Assembly (NCBI RefSeq): GCF_007830295.1
Contig: NZ_VLKC01000002.1
Location: 2,141,776-2,205,775 of the forward strand
DNA from: Sporomusa sp. KB1
GTDB taxonomy: Bacteria > Bacillota > Negativicutes > Sporomusales > Sporomusaceae
Reading direction: 5' to 3'
Length of the DNA: 64,000 nt
Position 1 is the first letter of the stretch. Every line of letters starts with the position of its first letter. A program made the translations under genes and the position numbers. The notes below the pieces were generated by a model. That model saw nothing but the letters and a program-made list of their open reading frames with translations. It was not told where the DNA came from and did no database searches. Below are positions 9,401 through 17,553 of the stretch, one piece after another.

Positions 9401-9420
9401 ACCTTCTTGCTGGTATAATG
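9391..9420 (+). promoter_or_regulatory. Candidate sigma-A promoter for the pilin gene
   Basis: A perfect TATAAT at 9414-9419 lies 62 bp before the pilin start. The -35 is poor (TGTTAC at 9392), and an ATACC/GGTAT dyad overlaps the box, which may point to an activator or operator. Confidence 0.4.
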
Positions 9421-9481
9421 AAATCATAACCAGACGAGATTACTTTAATTGAAATAAATAAAAAAGTAGGAGGTATGGGAA

Positions 9482-9661
9482 ATGTTGAGAATGTATTGGG
9501 AAATGTTTGCGGCCCGTTACTTGAACGAGAAAGGTCAAGGTATGGTAGAGTATGGACTTATTCTTGCGTTGGTTGCTGTAGGATGTATACTGGCCTTTAC
9601 TAATCTGGGTACCGCGATTGGTGGTAAGCTTACTGACGCTACTACCGAGCTCAACAAATAA
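9482..9661 (+). CDS. flp: Flp-type (type IVb) pilin
   Basis: A 59-aa prepilin. The N terminus is hydrophilic and ends in the processing region EKGQGMVEYGLILALVAV. This contains the G-X4-EY motif of Flp pilins: cleavage after Gly, with Glu5 and Tyr6 of the mature pilin. A single hydrophobic helix and a short polar tail follow. An AGGAGG site lies 8 bases upstream of ATG 9482. It is the likely major subunit of the fibre built by the surrounding Tad machine. No prepilin peptidase (TadV/CpaA) gene is in the window. Confidence 0.93.
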   Translation: MLRMYWEMFAARYLNEKGQGMVEYGLILALVAVGCILAFTNLGTAIGGKLTDATTELNK

Positions 9662-9793
9662 ACATTGTTTAACCAGTAGCTAGGAAGCCGAATTTTATAA
9701 CTATAGTAAATACAGTATAGGGCCTATCGGTTCATTAACCTCCGGACTTCCTTGGTCGGAGGTTAATTCTTTATGCTTGTCGGGGGTGATGAT

Positions 9794-10210
9794 ATGAATA
9801 CTGCCAGTCATTTTAAACAAAACCGTGGCCAGGCCATGGTCGAGACCGCCCTCATTTTACCGGTTATCTTGCTGATTCTATTTGCCATCGTAGAGTTTGG
9901 AATGGTACTGAATCAGTATCTGGTACTGACGGCAGCCGCCCGGGAAGGTGCGCGAACTGCAGCGGTAAGTGATGATACTGCCGCACGAGTTGCCGTCGCT
10001 GAGGCTGTTGCCAGCATTAGTAATGTTGGTCTGCAAGTCAGCATTGCCTATCCAGGCGACAAACGCGAGCAAGGCAAATCAGTCACTGTGACAGTCAGTA
10101 AACCGATTGAAGTAACGACACCTGTGATTAAGAATATCATTGCTAGTGCTTTTGCTCCGGACACTCCGGTACTTACCGGGCGGTCGGTGATGCGGGTGGA
10201 GCTGCCATGA
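9794..10210 (+). CDS. tadE: TadE-family pseudopilin
   Basis: A 138-aa TadE-like minor pilin. RGQAMVETALILPVILLILF is the TadE signature, with the pseudopilin Glu at the start of the hydrophobic helix. VLTAAAREGARTAAV follows, the conserved AAREGAR motif. ATG 9794 has a GGGGGTGAT site, so the upstream frame extension is excluded. Its stop overlaps the next start (ATGA), showing translational coupling with the TadG-like gene. Confidence 0.9.
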   Translation: MNTASHFKQNRGQAMVETALILPVILLILFAIVEFGMVLNQYLVLTAAAREGARTAAVSDDTAARVAVAEAVASISNVGLQVSIAYPGDKREQGKSVTVTVSKPIEVTTPVIKNIIASAFAPDTPVLTGRSVMRVELP

Positions 10211-11130
10211 GGATTTTTGTTACTAATCAAAAAGGCTCGATAACAGTGTTGACTGTTTTGGCGATCACCGTCCTGCTTGGTTTTGCTGCCCTTGTTGTGG
10301 ATGTCGGATTTTTATATGTAAATAGGGCTGAACTTGTTAACATGGCTGATGCTGCGGCTTTAGCCGGAGTCCAGGATCTGCCGGGTGATACAGCTCAGGC
10401 CGAGGCCAGTGGCAGAGAATACGCTGCCCAAAACGGTCAATCGAGCGATGTGGTCGAGGTTACTGTTCCTACAAACAAGGCTGTTGCTGTTACCGTCGAA
10501 CGGACAGTTAACATGACATTTGCTAAAGTAATTGGCCTGAACTCAGTCGATGTCCGGGCCAAAGCAGCAGCCGTTTTGAGACCCATCAGTGGTATTATTG
10601 GTGTGGTGCCATTCGGGGTAGTTTGGCAGGAGTTTGTTTACGGCACGACTTATGCTCTGAAAGTCGGTGCTGGTGATGGCTCCACCGGCAACTACGACGC
10701 TTTGGCTTTGGGTAGTACCGGTTCACGTACTTATACCGATAATATTAAATTTGGCTATGATGCCAAGTTGTCAATAGGTCAATGGGTATCAACCGAAACC
10801 GGCAATATGTCCGGTGGTACCAGTGAAGGCGTCCACTACCGCATAGGTCTTGATCCTTATGCCACCTTTAATACGGTAGAGGCGGGCTCGCCACGGATCG
10901 TAATTGTGCCATTGATTGAATCAATTACCAACGATACAGGCCGGCATGATGTTAAGATTGTTGGTTTTGCCAGCTTTTTCCTGGAGGAAGTAGCTGGATC
11001 AGGAAATGAAAACCTTGTAAGCGGCAAGTTCATGCAGACTGTACTCGCCGGTGAAACGTCTGGTACTGCGACCGATTACGGCGTGTATAGTGCGGCACTT
11101 GTTCCTTATGAGTCAGTAGTGGCCAACTAG
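10207..11130 (+). CDS. TadG-like pilus-associated protein
   Basis: A 307-aa protein with the TadE/G-like N terminus: KGSITVLTVLAITVLLGFAALVVDVGFLYV followed at once by NRAELVNMADAAALAGVQ, the typical 'AADAAALAGA' block. The rest is a long extracellular part with Thr/Gly-rich beta-like sequence. It lacks the von Willebrand domain of long TadG proteins, as far as I can see. It overlaps tadE by 4 bp. The C-terminal part has no clear domain. Confidence 0.8.
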   Translation: MRIFVTNQKGSITVLTVLAITVLLGFAALVVDVGFLYVNRAELVNMADAAALAGVQDLPGDTAQAEASGREYAAQNGQSSDVVEVTVPTNKAVAVTVERTVNMTFAKVIGLNSVDVRAKAAAVLRPISGIIGVVPFGVVWQEFVYGTTYALKVGAGDGSTGNYDALALGSTGSRTYTDNIKFGYDAKLSIGQWVSTETGNMSGGTSEGVHYRIGLDPYATFNTVEAGSPRIVIVPLIESITNDTGRHDVKIVGFASFFLEEVAGSGNENLVSGKFMQTVLAGETSGTATDYGVYSAALVPYESVVAN

Positions 11131-11229
11131 CGGCGCAGTAAACACGGCACCAGCTGACGCGGCAACCATGGTTCATGGCTCATCCTGTTGTCGAAGTACG
11201 CTATCAGCCATAAGGCAGGGAGGAACAAT

Positions 11230-12600
11230 ATGTCGTTGTTAAAACGCTTGGAAGAAGCTCAGATAAAACAGGAGCAGCCATCCAAAGGCGTGGAAAAGCC
11301 CAAAATGGCAGCACCACTCAAAACCGATCCCTATCAAAGCCTTAAAGGCAAGATTCACCAAAAAATAGTTGAGGAAATGAGTCAGGAAGAAAGTAAAGTT
11401 CTTGTTGATAAAAATGCTGATCGTAAAATGCTTGAAGAGGTGGTCGCTCGTATTGCTACTGTTGCGATGGACGAAGAAACAGTACCAGTACCCAGAAGCG
11501 AGCGCTCGCGGATCATTGCTGAAATTGTCGATGAGGTTTTAGGTTATGGGCCGATTGATCCGCTGCTAAAAGATGATACAATCTCGGAAGTCATGGTCAA
11601 TAGTCCTACCCAAGTCTATGTTGAGCGCAAAGGGAAATTAGTGCTTAGTGATGTGCGGTTTCGCGATGACATCCATGTTATGCATATTATCGAAAAAATT
11701 GTGGCGCCAATCGGCCGCCGCATTGATGAGAGCTCACCGATGGTGGATGCCCGGCTGCCGGACGGTTCGCGGGTTAATGCCATTATTCCGCCACTGGCCT
11801 TAAAGGGGCCGTGTCTTACGATCCGCAAGTTTGCCAAAAATCCGCTAATGATCAATGACCTTATCAGCTTTGGTACGCTGAACCAGGAAATGGGCGATTT
11901 TCTGCGGGCGTGTGTTGAGGGTAAACTTAACATTGTAGTATCAGGAGGTACCGGCTCAGGCAAAACAACTACTCTAAACATCCTCTCGTCCTTTATTCCC
12001 CATGATGAACGGATTGTTACGATTGAGGATGCTGCTGAATTACAACTGCGGCAGGAGCATGTCGTTACCTTGGAAACTCGGCCTGCCAATGTCGAGGGAA
12101 AAGGTGCCATTACCATGCGCGATCTTGTCCGCAACAGTCTCAGGATGCGTCCTGACCGCATTGTTGTTGGCGAAGTCCGGAGTGGGGAAGCGCTTGATAT
12201 GCTGCAGGCTATGAATACCGGTCATGACGGTTCGTTAACTACCGGTCACGCCAATTCACCGCGTGATATGCTCAGCCGCTTGGAAACCATGGTGCTCATG
12301 GCCGGTATGGATTTGCCGGTCAGAGCCATCAGAGAACAGATTGCGTCAGCCGTAGACCTTGTTCTTCAACAGTCGCGTCTGCAGGACGGCAGCCGACGGA
12401 TTACCCATTTGACTGAAGTACAAGGCATGGAGGGCGAGGTCATTACTTTGCAGGATATCTTTGTATTTGAACAAACAGGCCGGGATGAGAAGGGGAAAAT
12501 TACCGGTCATTTCAAGCCAACAGGAATTCGGCCGAAATTCTTAGAAAAATTAGCGGCAAACGGCATACAGTTGCCGAATGAGACCTTCTGGCCCAGGTAA
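11230..12600 (+). CDS. cpaF: Tad secretion ATPase CpaF/TadA
   Basis: A 456-aa hexameric motor ATPase that powers pilus assembly. It has the N-terminal helical domain (EEVLGYGPIDPLLKDDTISEVMVN), Walker A SGGTGSGKTTTLN near residues 238-250, the Asp box (RIVTIEDAAELQL), Walker B (RPDRIVVGEVRSGEALDMLQAM) and the His box (TGHDGSLTTGHANSP). ATG 11230 follows GGGAGGAACAAT, so the upstream 14 codons are not used. Its position downstream of the pilins, apart from tadZ-tadB, differs from the common tadZ-A-B-C order. Confidence 0.95.
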   Translation: MSLLKRLEEAQIKQEQPSKGVEKPKMAAPLKTDPYQSLKGKIHQKIVEEMSQEESKVLVDKNADRKMLEEVVARIATVAMDEETVPVPRSERSRIIAEIVDEVLGYGPIDPLLKDDTISEVMVNSPTQVYVERKGKLVLSDVRFRDDIHVMHIIEKIVAPIGRRIDESSPMVDARLPDGSRVNAIIPPLALKGPCLTIRKFAKNPLMINDLISFGTLNQEMGDFLRACVEGKLNIVVSGGTGSGKTTTLNILSSFIPHDERIVTIEDAAELQLRQEHVVTLETRPANVEGKGAITMRDLVRNSLRMRPDRIVVGEVRSGEALDMLQAMNTGHDGSLTTGHANSPRDMLSRLETMVLMAGMDLPVRAIREQIASAVDLVLQQSRLQDGSRRITHLTEVQGMEGEVITLQDIFVFEQTGRDEKGKITGHFKPTGIRPKFLEKLAANGIQLPNETFWPR

Positions 12601-12684
12601 GGAAGCGGCATTAAAGAATCTGCAGGCGCAGGCGAGTGGTGTAGCGCAAGACAGTAACGCACTCATATAAAGGAGGAACAACCT

Positions 12685-13608
12685 ATGCTTATTGCAATCA
12701 TAGCATTAACCTTCATAACGGCATTTGTATTCCTATACTTGGTACTTCACATCTTTATACCGCTTACCGGCCCGGTTGAGATGCGACTTAAGGCGCTGGA
12801 CAGCATGGTGACAGGACGAACTGACATTGATGACGAACTGGCAAAACCATTTAGGCAGCGTATTCTGGCCCCGCTAAGCGGCGATATGGCAACAGTCCTG
12901 ACTAAACTTACGCCCAAAGCCGTGCGCGCCAACATTGAGCAAAAACTGATTAGGGCCGGTGGTTTTGCCAAATTGACCAGTGATGAGTTTCTCCTGGTGA
13001 TGGGCTTTTTGGCTTTGGCGCTGCCTGTCAGTGCCGGCACACTGGGCGTACTGGCCGGCACAGCCAGCAGCAAAGTAATTGGTCTTATGCTCATGGCTTT
13101 TTTGGTTAGTCAATTACTGCCGTTTTTGCTTTTAAACTGTAAAATTGCCAAACGCAAAGTAAGCATTCAGAAAGATTTGCCAGATGTGTTAGATCTCTTA
13201 ACAGTTAGTGTGGAAGCGGGGTTAGGTTTTGACGGGGCACTGGCCAAACTGGCGGAAAAAATGAAAGGCGCACTTGTGGATGAGTTCAACCGGGTATTGC
13301 AGGAAATTCGTATGGGTATAGCCAGACGCGAGGCACTGGTTGCTATGGGTACACGCTGTGAAGTACCCGATCTCTCGCTGTTTACCACTTCGTTAGTGCA
13401 AGCCGACCAGTTAGGGGTTAGCATTGGCAATGTACTCAGAGTGCAGTCAGCATCCATGAGGCAAAAACGCCGACAGCGAGCTGAAGAGCAAGCCATGAAG
13501 GCTCCGATCAAAATGCTGTTGCCACTTGTGTTATTTATTTTTCCCTCTTTATTTGTGGTTCTCTTAGGGCCAGCTGTTATTCTGATGTTCAATAGTTTTC
13601 TCGAGTGA
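12685..13608 (+). CDS. tadC: Tad inner-membrane platform protein TadC
   Basis: A 307-aa F-domain membrane protein. One N-terminal helix, two helices near residues 105-150, then the cytoplasmic domain KDLPDVLDLLTVSVEAGLGFDGALAKLAEK ... QADQLGVSIGNVLRVQS, and a C-terminal helix (MLLPLVLFIFPSLFVVLLGPAVIL). The DLPDVLDLL and GFDGAL motifs mark TadC rather than TadB. AAAGGAGG precedes ATG 12685. It is the last Tad gene and is followed by a strong terminator. Confidence 0.92.
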   Translation: MLIAIIALTFITAFVFLYLVLHIFIPLTGPVEMRLKALDSMVTGRTDIDDELAKPFRQRILAPLSGDMATVLTKLTPKAVRANIEQKLIRAGGFAKLTSDEFLLVMGFLALALPVSAGTLGVLAGTASSKVIGLMLMAFLVSQLLPFLLLNCKIAKRKVSIQKDLPDVLDLLTVSVEAGLGFDGALAKLAEKMKGALVDEFNRVLQEIRMGIARREALVAMGTRCEVPDLSLFTTSLVQADQLGVSIGNVLRVQSASMRQKRRQRAEEQAMKAPIKMLLPLVLFIFPSLFVVLLGPAVILMFNSFLE

Positions 13609-13679
13609 GCCTTGCTGATACTACTATCATCCGAAATGAATTACGAATTTTTCAATACTATCAACTATACTTACCATAA

Positions 13680-13723
13680 AAATCCTGCAAAGCAGCAAAA
13701 GCTTTGCAGGATTTAAAATTTTT
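13680..13723 (+). terminator. Rho-independent terminator of the Tad locus
   Basis: A perfect 14-bp stem (13680-13693 with 13701-13714), a 7-nt loop and a T-run. Confidence 0.92.
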
Positions 13724-13830
13724 CCGTTAGCAGTGATCTTATTTGTGTCATGAAATGTATCGTGTAATTTAGTATAATAAGAACAACATTAATGAAACGG
13801 GGTCCGTTCTAGAATAGGTAAGGAGCTGAT

Positions 13831-14991
13831 ATGATGAAGAATCAAATCATTCAAGAACTTGATCACCTGCAAGATGTCTTGTTTACCCTTAGTGATTCAA
13901 TCGGTCACAACCCTGAGTTAGGCATGCGGGAATTTCAATCTGCCGCCAAACTCACCGGGTTGTTAAGTGGATATGGTTTTGCGGTTGAAATGAATATTTG
14001 TGGTTATGAAACGGCATTTAAGGCTGTCTGTGATTCAGGCAAGCCTGGTCCGGCGATTGCTTTTCTTGCCGAATATGATGCTTTGCCGGAGATTGGTCAC
14101 GGCTGCGGTCATAATATGATTGGGGTTATGGCGGCTGGCGCCGGTATTGGTTTAAGTAAGGTTCTTGCTGATATTGGTGGCTGTGTAATCGTTTTGGGAA
14201 CACCTGCGGAGGAAACTATGGGTGCTAAAGTGGCTATGGCTCGTGATGGGATTTTGGCTGGGATTGATGCGGCGATACTAGTTCATCCTCACAGTAAAAC
14301 CCATGCCAGTGGTGTATCGCTGGCGATGGATTCGCTGCAGTTTGAGTTTAAAGGCCAGCCTAGCCATGCCGCATCCGCACCGGAAAAAGGAATCAACGCT
14401 TTAGATGCCGTTATTCAAACCTTTAATGCTGCGAATGCCCTGCGCCAGCATGTTACATCTGATGTCCGGATTCACGGGATTATTACTAAAGGCGGAGTCG
14501 CGGCCAATGTTGTGCCAGACCATGCTATTGCTCAATTTTGTGTGCGGGCGAGAAGACGCAAGGCATTGGATGAAGTCGTAAAGAAGGTAAAAAATTGTGC
14601 ACAGGCGGCAGCGCTGGCTACTGGTGCACAATTAACCATAAGCAACTATGAGCTTTCCTATGAGGATATGAATACCAATCAAAAATTGTCAGAAGCTTTT
14701 GGCTCCAATCTGCTGGCAGTAGGTGAAACCAATATTAATCCACCGTCGGAGACCTTTGGTTCTATTGATATGGGCAATGTGAGTTATATTGTACCGGCTA
14801 TTCACCCTTATATTGGTATTGGCGATGAAACCTTAGTAGGTCATACTGCAGAAATGGCGGCAGCTACTTTTACGCCCGCTGCGCATCAGGCTCTATTGCG
14901 CGCAGCCAAAGCCATGGCGTTAACTGGTTATGACTTAATTACTAAGGCCGGCTTGCTGGCAGAGATCAAAAAGGAATTTTGCAGAGTCTGA
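13831..14991 (+). CDS. M20 family amidohydrolase (AbgB/PM20D2-like)
   Basis: A 386-aa zinc-dependent amidohydrolase/peptidase of family M20D, similar to p-aminobenzoyl-glutamate hydrolase and carnosine-type dipeptidases. It shows the metal-site motifs FLAEYDALPEIGHGCGHN and GTPAEETMGAK, the dimerisation domain FEFKGQPSHAASAPEKGINALDA, and the late PPSETFGSIDMGNVSYIVPAIHP segment. Two ATGs (13831 and 13834) follow AGGAG; either may be used. A TATAAT at 13773 could be its promoter. The substrate is uncertain. It stands alone between the Tad terminator and the oppositely oriented ppnP. Confidence 0.85.
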   Translation: MMKNQIIQELDHLQDVLFTLSDSIGHNPELGMREFQSAAKLTGLLSGYGFAVEMNICGYETAFKAVCDSGKPGPAIAFLAEYDALPEIGHGCGHNMIGVMAAGAGIGLSKVLADIGGCVIVLGTPAEETMGAKVAMARDGILAGIDAAILVHPHSKTHASGVSLAMDSLQFEFKGQPSHAASAPEKGINALDAVIQTFNAANALRQHVTSDVRIHGIITKGGVAANVVPDHAIAQFCVRARRRKALDEVVKKVKNCAQAAALATGAQLTISNYELSYEDMNTNQKLSEAFGSNLLAVGETNINPPSETFGSIDMGNVSYIVPAIHPYIGIGDETLVGHTAEMAAATFTPAAHQALLRAAKAMALTGYDLITKAGLLAEIKKEFCRV

Positions 14992-15008
14992 TTCATTTAC
15001 GCAGTTTG

Positions 15009-15326
15009 CTAGTTCTCGATATAGGAACAGCAGTAATCTGCTACTAGTAGTACTTTGAGTTTGAAGCGTGATTCAGCCGGGACCTGGAAGCTATCTCCAG
15101 CTTTATAAGTAAGCCAGTCGCTCTGTCCTGGCAACAATACCATCAGTTCACCTGCTAAAATTTCCATAATCTCGGCTGCTGCTGTACCAAATTCATATTC
15201 ACCAGGGAGCATGATTCCTAGAGTCTTTCTACTGCCATCGGCAAAAATCACCGTACGGCTGGTTACCTTCCCTTCGAAATATACATTAGCTTTTTTAACA
15301 ATAGACACCTTTTCAAATTGTTCCAT
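15009..15326 (-). CDS. ppnP: Pyrimidine/purine nucleoside phosphorylase PpnP
   Basis: A 105-aa cupin-fold protein of the YaiE/PpnP family (formerly DUF1255), which phosphorolyses a broad range of nucleosides. Family features are [52 protein letters not shown] and the [19 protein letters not shown] box; length matches the usual ~95-105 aa. AGGAGG lies 9 bases before its ATG. It converges on the amidohydrolase gene with only 17 bp between them and borders the IS element on its 5' side. Confidence 0.9.
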   Translation of the reverse strand: MEQFEKVSIVKKANVYFEGKVTSRTVIFADGSRKTLGIMLPGEYEFGTAAAEIMEILAGELMVLLPGQSDWLTYKAGDSFQVPAESRFKLKVLLVADYCCSYIEN

Positions 15327-15405
15327 AATGGCGAAGCCTCCTGATAAAAAATTTATAACGTCGCGCGTAAAACCCCGCGCCCTTGTGGCCGGGGATGTAA
15401 GCGCG

Positions 15406-15439
15406 GTATATGTGAGGGGTTCGATACCCTCACATATAC
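15406..15439. repeat. Perfect 13-bp inverted repeat at the IS left end
   Basis: GTATATGTGAGGG faces its exact complement across an 8-nt spacer, just beyond the tnpA remnant's stop. It may end tnpA transcription or serve as a recognition structure. Confidence 0.7.
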
Positions 15440-15603
15440 GGTTAGACTAACTTCTGATTCTTAATATACTTTTGGATTGTCTCTGCCGGTATCGCACCAG
15501 CCGTTCCCACGTAGTAGCCTTTGCTTCATAGTCCAGACCCCCAGAACTTACGCCTTTTGAGGTCAGGAAAAGTCTTGGTAGCGTTAGTTTTCACTGCATA
15601 ATT
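15440..15603 (-). pseudogene. IS200/IS605 TnpA (Y1 transposase) remnant
   Basis: Reading leftward, one frame gives KTFPDLKRRKFWGSGL-stop-SKGYYVGTAGAIPAETIQ followed by KYIKNQKLV and a stop. This is the C-terminal end of an IS200-type TnpA, where the family has FW...LWSRGYYVGT. A TGA stands where Trp is expected, and the HUH motif and the upstream half are missing. The remnant is therefore dead. Confidence 0.8.
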
Positions 15604-15672
15604 TCTCCTTTCAAAAGTTTAAATATAAGTCTATACTAAAATATATAGAGCATTTCAATAGGGAGATATGTT

Positions 15673-16791
15673 ATGCCAACTATCACTAAAAGCATATCCG
15701 TAAAAATTGATGACCCGACTAAAACCAAACTGGAAGCATTACAGGACATACTCACCATTAGTGCAGACTTATCGTGCTACTACGTTGCTAAAATGGAAGC
15801 TTTAGACACAGAGTCAAAGAAAGTCCTACATACTGAAACCTACAACGAAGTCAAAACCATGTTTCCTGACATTCCTACCGGGCTCATTCAGACCATCCGG
15901 GACAAGTCGCTGGAAACATACAAATCCTACAAAGCCCAGATAAAGAAGGGTAAAAAAGCAAGTCTACCGGAATTCAAACACCCTGTAGTTAGATTTGACG
16001 GCAGGACATTTACCTTGCACACAACCGAAAAATGTTTCACCTACTTTGTATCGGTCAGCACCCGGCAAAAGCGGGTTATGCTGCCTGTACAGTACGGTTA
16101 TTTTCAAGCGAAAATACTGGATAAGCTGTCTGCTGGCGAATACAAATTTTGTATAGCTGAACTATCATTCAGCTATCGGCTTAATTGCTATGTCCTGAAT
16201 ATTAGCTATAAATATGACGTGCCGGAAAAAGAAACATCAGCCGTCATGGGTATTGACCTGGGTATTACTAATCTCGCTGTCCTTGCCGTGCCTGGGCAGT
16301 TACATAAATTTTTCAGTGGTAAATGCCATAATCAAAAGCGTAGTCACTATGCAAACCTTCGGCGTAAGCTTGGTAAGAAAAAACTCTTGAAAAAGATTAA
16401 GTCTATCGGAAACAAAGAACAACGGTACATGAAGGATGTAAACCACAAAATCAGTAGGCAGATTGTTGAGGCCGCCAAACAGTATAATGCAGTTATCCAG
16501 TTGGAGGATTTGTCCAACATAAGAGCGCGTGTCAAGTTCTCACGTAAAATGAACCGTAAACTGCATAACTGGAACTTCTACCAATTGCGTTCCTTCATTG
16601 AATACAAGGCTATGGCCGAAGGTTTGAAAGTGGTACAGGTAAGCCCTAAATATACTTCCCAGCATTGTCATGTATGCGGTCATACCGAAAAAGGCAACAG
16701 ACCAAATCAGGCGACTTTCCAGTGTAAAGCCTGTGGCTATCAGGCAAATGCAGACTTCAATGCTAGTATGAATATTGCTGTAGCTGGCTAA
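15673..16791 (+). CDS. tnpB: RNA-guided nuclease TnpB (IS200/IS605 accessory protein)
   Basis: A 372-aa TnpB, the ancestor-type nuclease of Cas12, guided by an omega RNA made from the element's right end. The split RuvC site appears complete: Asp195 in MGIDLGITNLAV, Glu278 in IQLEDLSNIR and Asp361 in NADFNASMN. Between the last two lies the zinc ribbon CHVCGHTEKGN ... CKACGY. Length is in the usual 350-450 range and no frameshift is seen. AGGGAGAT precedes ATG 15673. Neighbouring tnpA is dead, so TnpB may be the element's only active part. Confidence 0.93.
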   Translation: MPTITKSISVKIDDPTKTKLEALQDILTISADLSCYYVAKMEALDTESKKVLHTETYNEVKTMFPDIPTGLIQTIRDKSLETYKSYKAQIKKGKKASLPEFKHPVVRFDGRTFTLHTTEKCFTYFVSVSTRQKRVMLPVQYGYFQAKILDKLSAGEYKFCIAELSFSYRLNCYVLNISYKYDVPEKETSAVMGIDLGITNLAVLAVPGQLHKFFSGKCHNQKRSHYANLRRKLGKKKLLKKIKSIGNKEQRYMKDVNHKISRQIVEAAKQYNAVIQLEDLSNIRARVKFSRKMNRKLHNWNFYQLRSFIEYKAMAEGLKVVQVSPKYTSQHCHVCGHTEKGNRPNQATFQCKACGYQANADFNASMNIAVAG

Positions 16792-16958
16792 ATGTCGGTT
16801 GCAGTGGGCTACTGTGAATCTAGCCCAGCCAATAATTGGCTGTCGTCAGGCGTAAACTCTCAGACGGCTAACCGGGGAATGATGAGAAGCTACTGTTTAG
16901 GCAGAAGGCTTGGAGTTACCACTGGAAGCCGCGTGGCCTTGTGCCCGCGGTAGTTCAC
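16750..16958 (+). ncRNA. Predicted omega RNA / right-end region of the IS element
   Basis: In this family the guide-scaffold RNA overlaps the end of tnpB and runs to the right terminus. The 167 bp after tnpB have no ORF and several dyads (GGGCTA/TAGCCC, AGCCAAT/ATTGGCT, CCGCG/CGCGG). The guide would be copied from flanking DNA beginning at 16959. The 5' limit is a guess. Confidence 0.55.
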
Positions 16959-17074
16959 AATTGTTATTATAGTGTATTCCGCATGTTTAGTAAAATAGGA
17001 AATGCTGTCGATGAGAAAATGCAGTGAATATTTGGGAACACTATAGAAAAAAGGAATTGGTGAGATGAATAGTC

Positions 17075-17437
17075 ATGTATTGTGATTTCTGTGGAAAGCG
17101 ACTTGCTGGTAATGTAAAGTACTGCCGGCATTGCGGTCGAATGCTAAGAAGTAGCTTGGATGATACTATGCCAGTGCCGGTCATCAATGAAGGTATGTTA
17201 ATTAGCAGGCGCCAGGAGGCAAGTCCCAAGAAGAACATGGTTGATAGAACTGAGGTTTGGAGAAAAATGTATGGGCCAGTCGCTTTGGCCACGATTGCTA
17301 TAATGCTCTATATTTTAGCAACGTTTGAAACAATTAAGCAATATCAGTTACTAACAACAATAATTGGCTGTCTGTTGGCAATCTACACCTGGCGTAAGGG
17401 TAAGATTAGATTAAGTAAGTTTTTCTTCCGCAAATAA
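17075..17437 (+). CDS. Zinc-ribbon membrane protein, unknown function
   Basis: A 120-aa protein that opens with a zinc ribbon (CDFCGKRLAGNVKYCRHCGRML, two CxxC knuckles). A polar linker follows, then one or two membrane helices (VALATIAIMLYILATF and LLTTIIGCLLAIYTW) and a basic tail. Such 'zinc_ribbon_2' membrane proteins are common in Bacillota without an assigned role. Ribosome-binding site is weak (GAGATG). Function not recognised. Confidence 0.65.
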   Translation: MYCDFCGKRLAGNVKYCRHCGRMLRSSLDDTMPVPVINEGMLISRRQEASPKKNMVDRTEVWRKMYGPVALATIAIMLYILATFETIKQYQLLTTIIGCLLAIYTWRKGKIRLSKFFFRK

Positions 17438-17553
17438 TTGTCAGTATCCACCTAAACACATTATGTAAAATAATAGAAAAATGCAGGACTTTTATATTTT
17501 AGCAAAGAATTTTTAAATGAATATACATGAGGTAAGTCACTATAGCAGGTAGA

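Larger units (their letters stand above)
15361..16958 (+). mobile_element. IS200/IS605-type element with dead tnpA and intact tnpB
   Basis: Limits are approximate. The left end carries a subterminal hairpin (CCCCG/CGGGG around 15373-15394) and a perfect 13-bp inverted repeat (15406-15418 with 15427-15439). A decayed tnpA remnant reads leftward and tnpB reads rightward, the divergent IS605 layout. The right end closes with a CCGCG/CGCGG hairpin (16929-16950) and the family-like terminus GTAGTTCAC (ends 16958). Such elements have no terminal inverted repeats and make no target duplication. With TnpA broken, this copy is probably immobile unless helped in trans. Confidence 0.85.

Noticed and set aside
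11616-12161. A 181-aa minus-strand ORF
   Set aside because: Shadow of cpaF, whose motifs are unmistakable.
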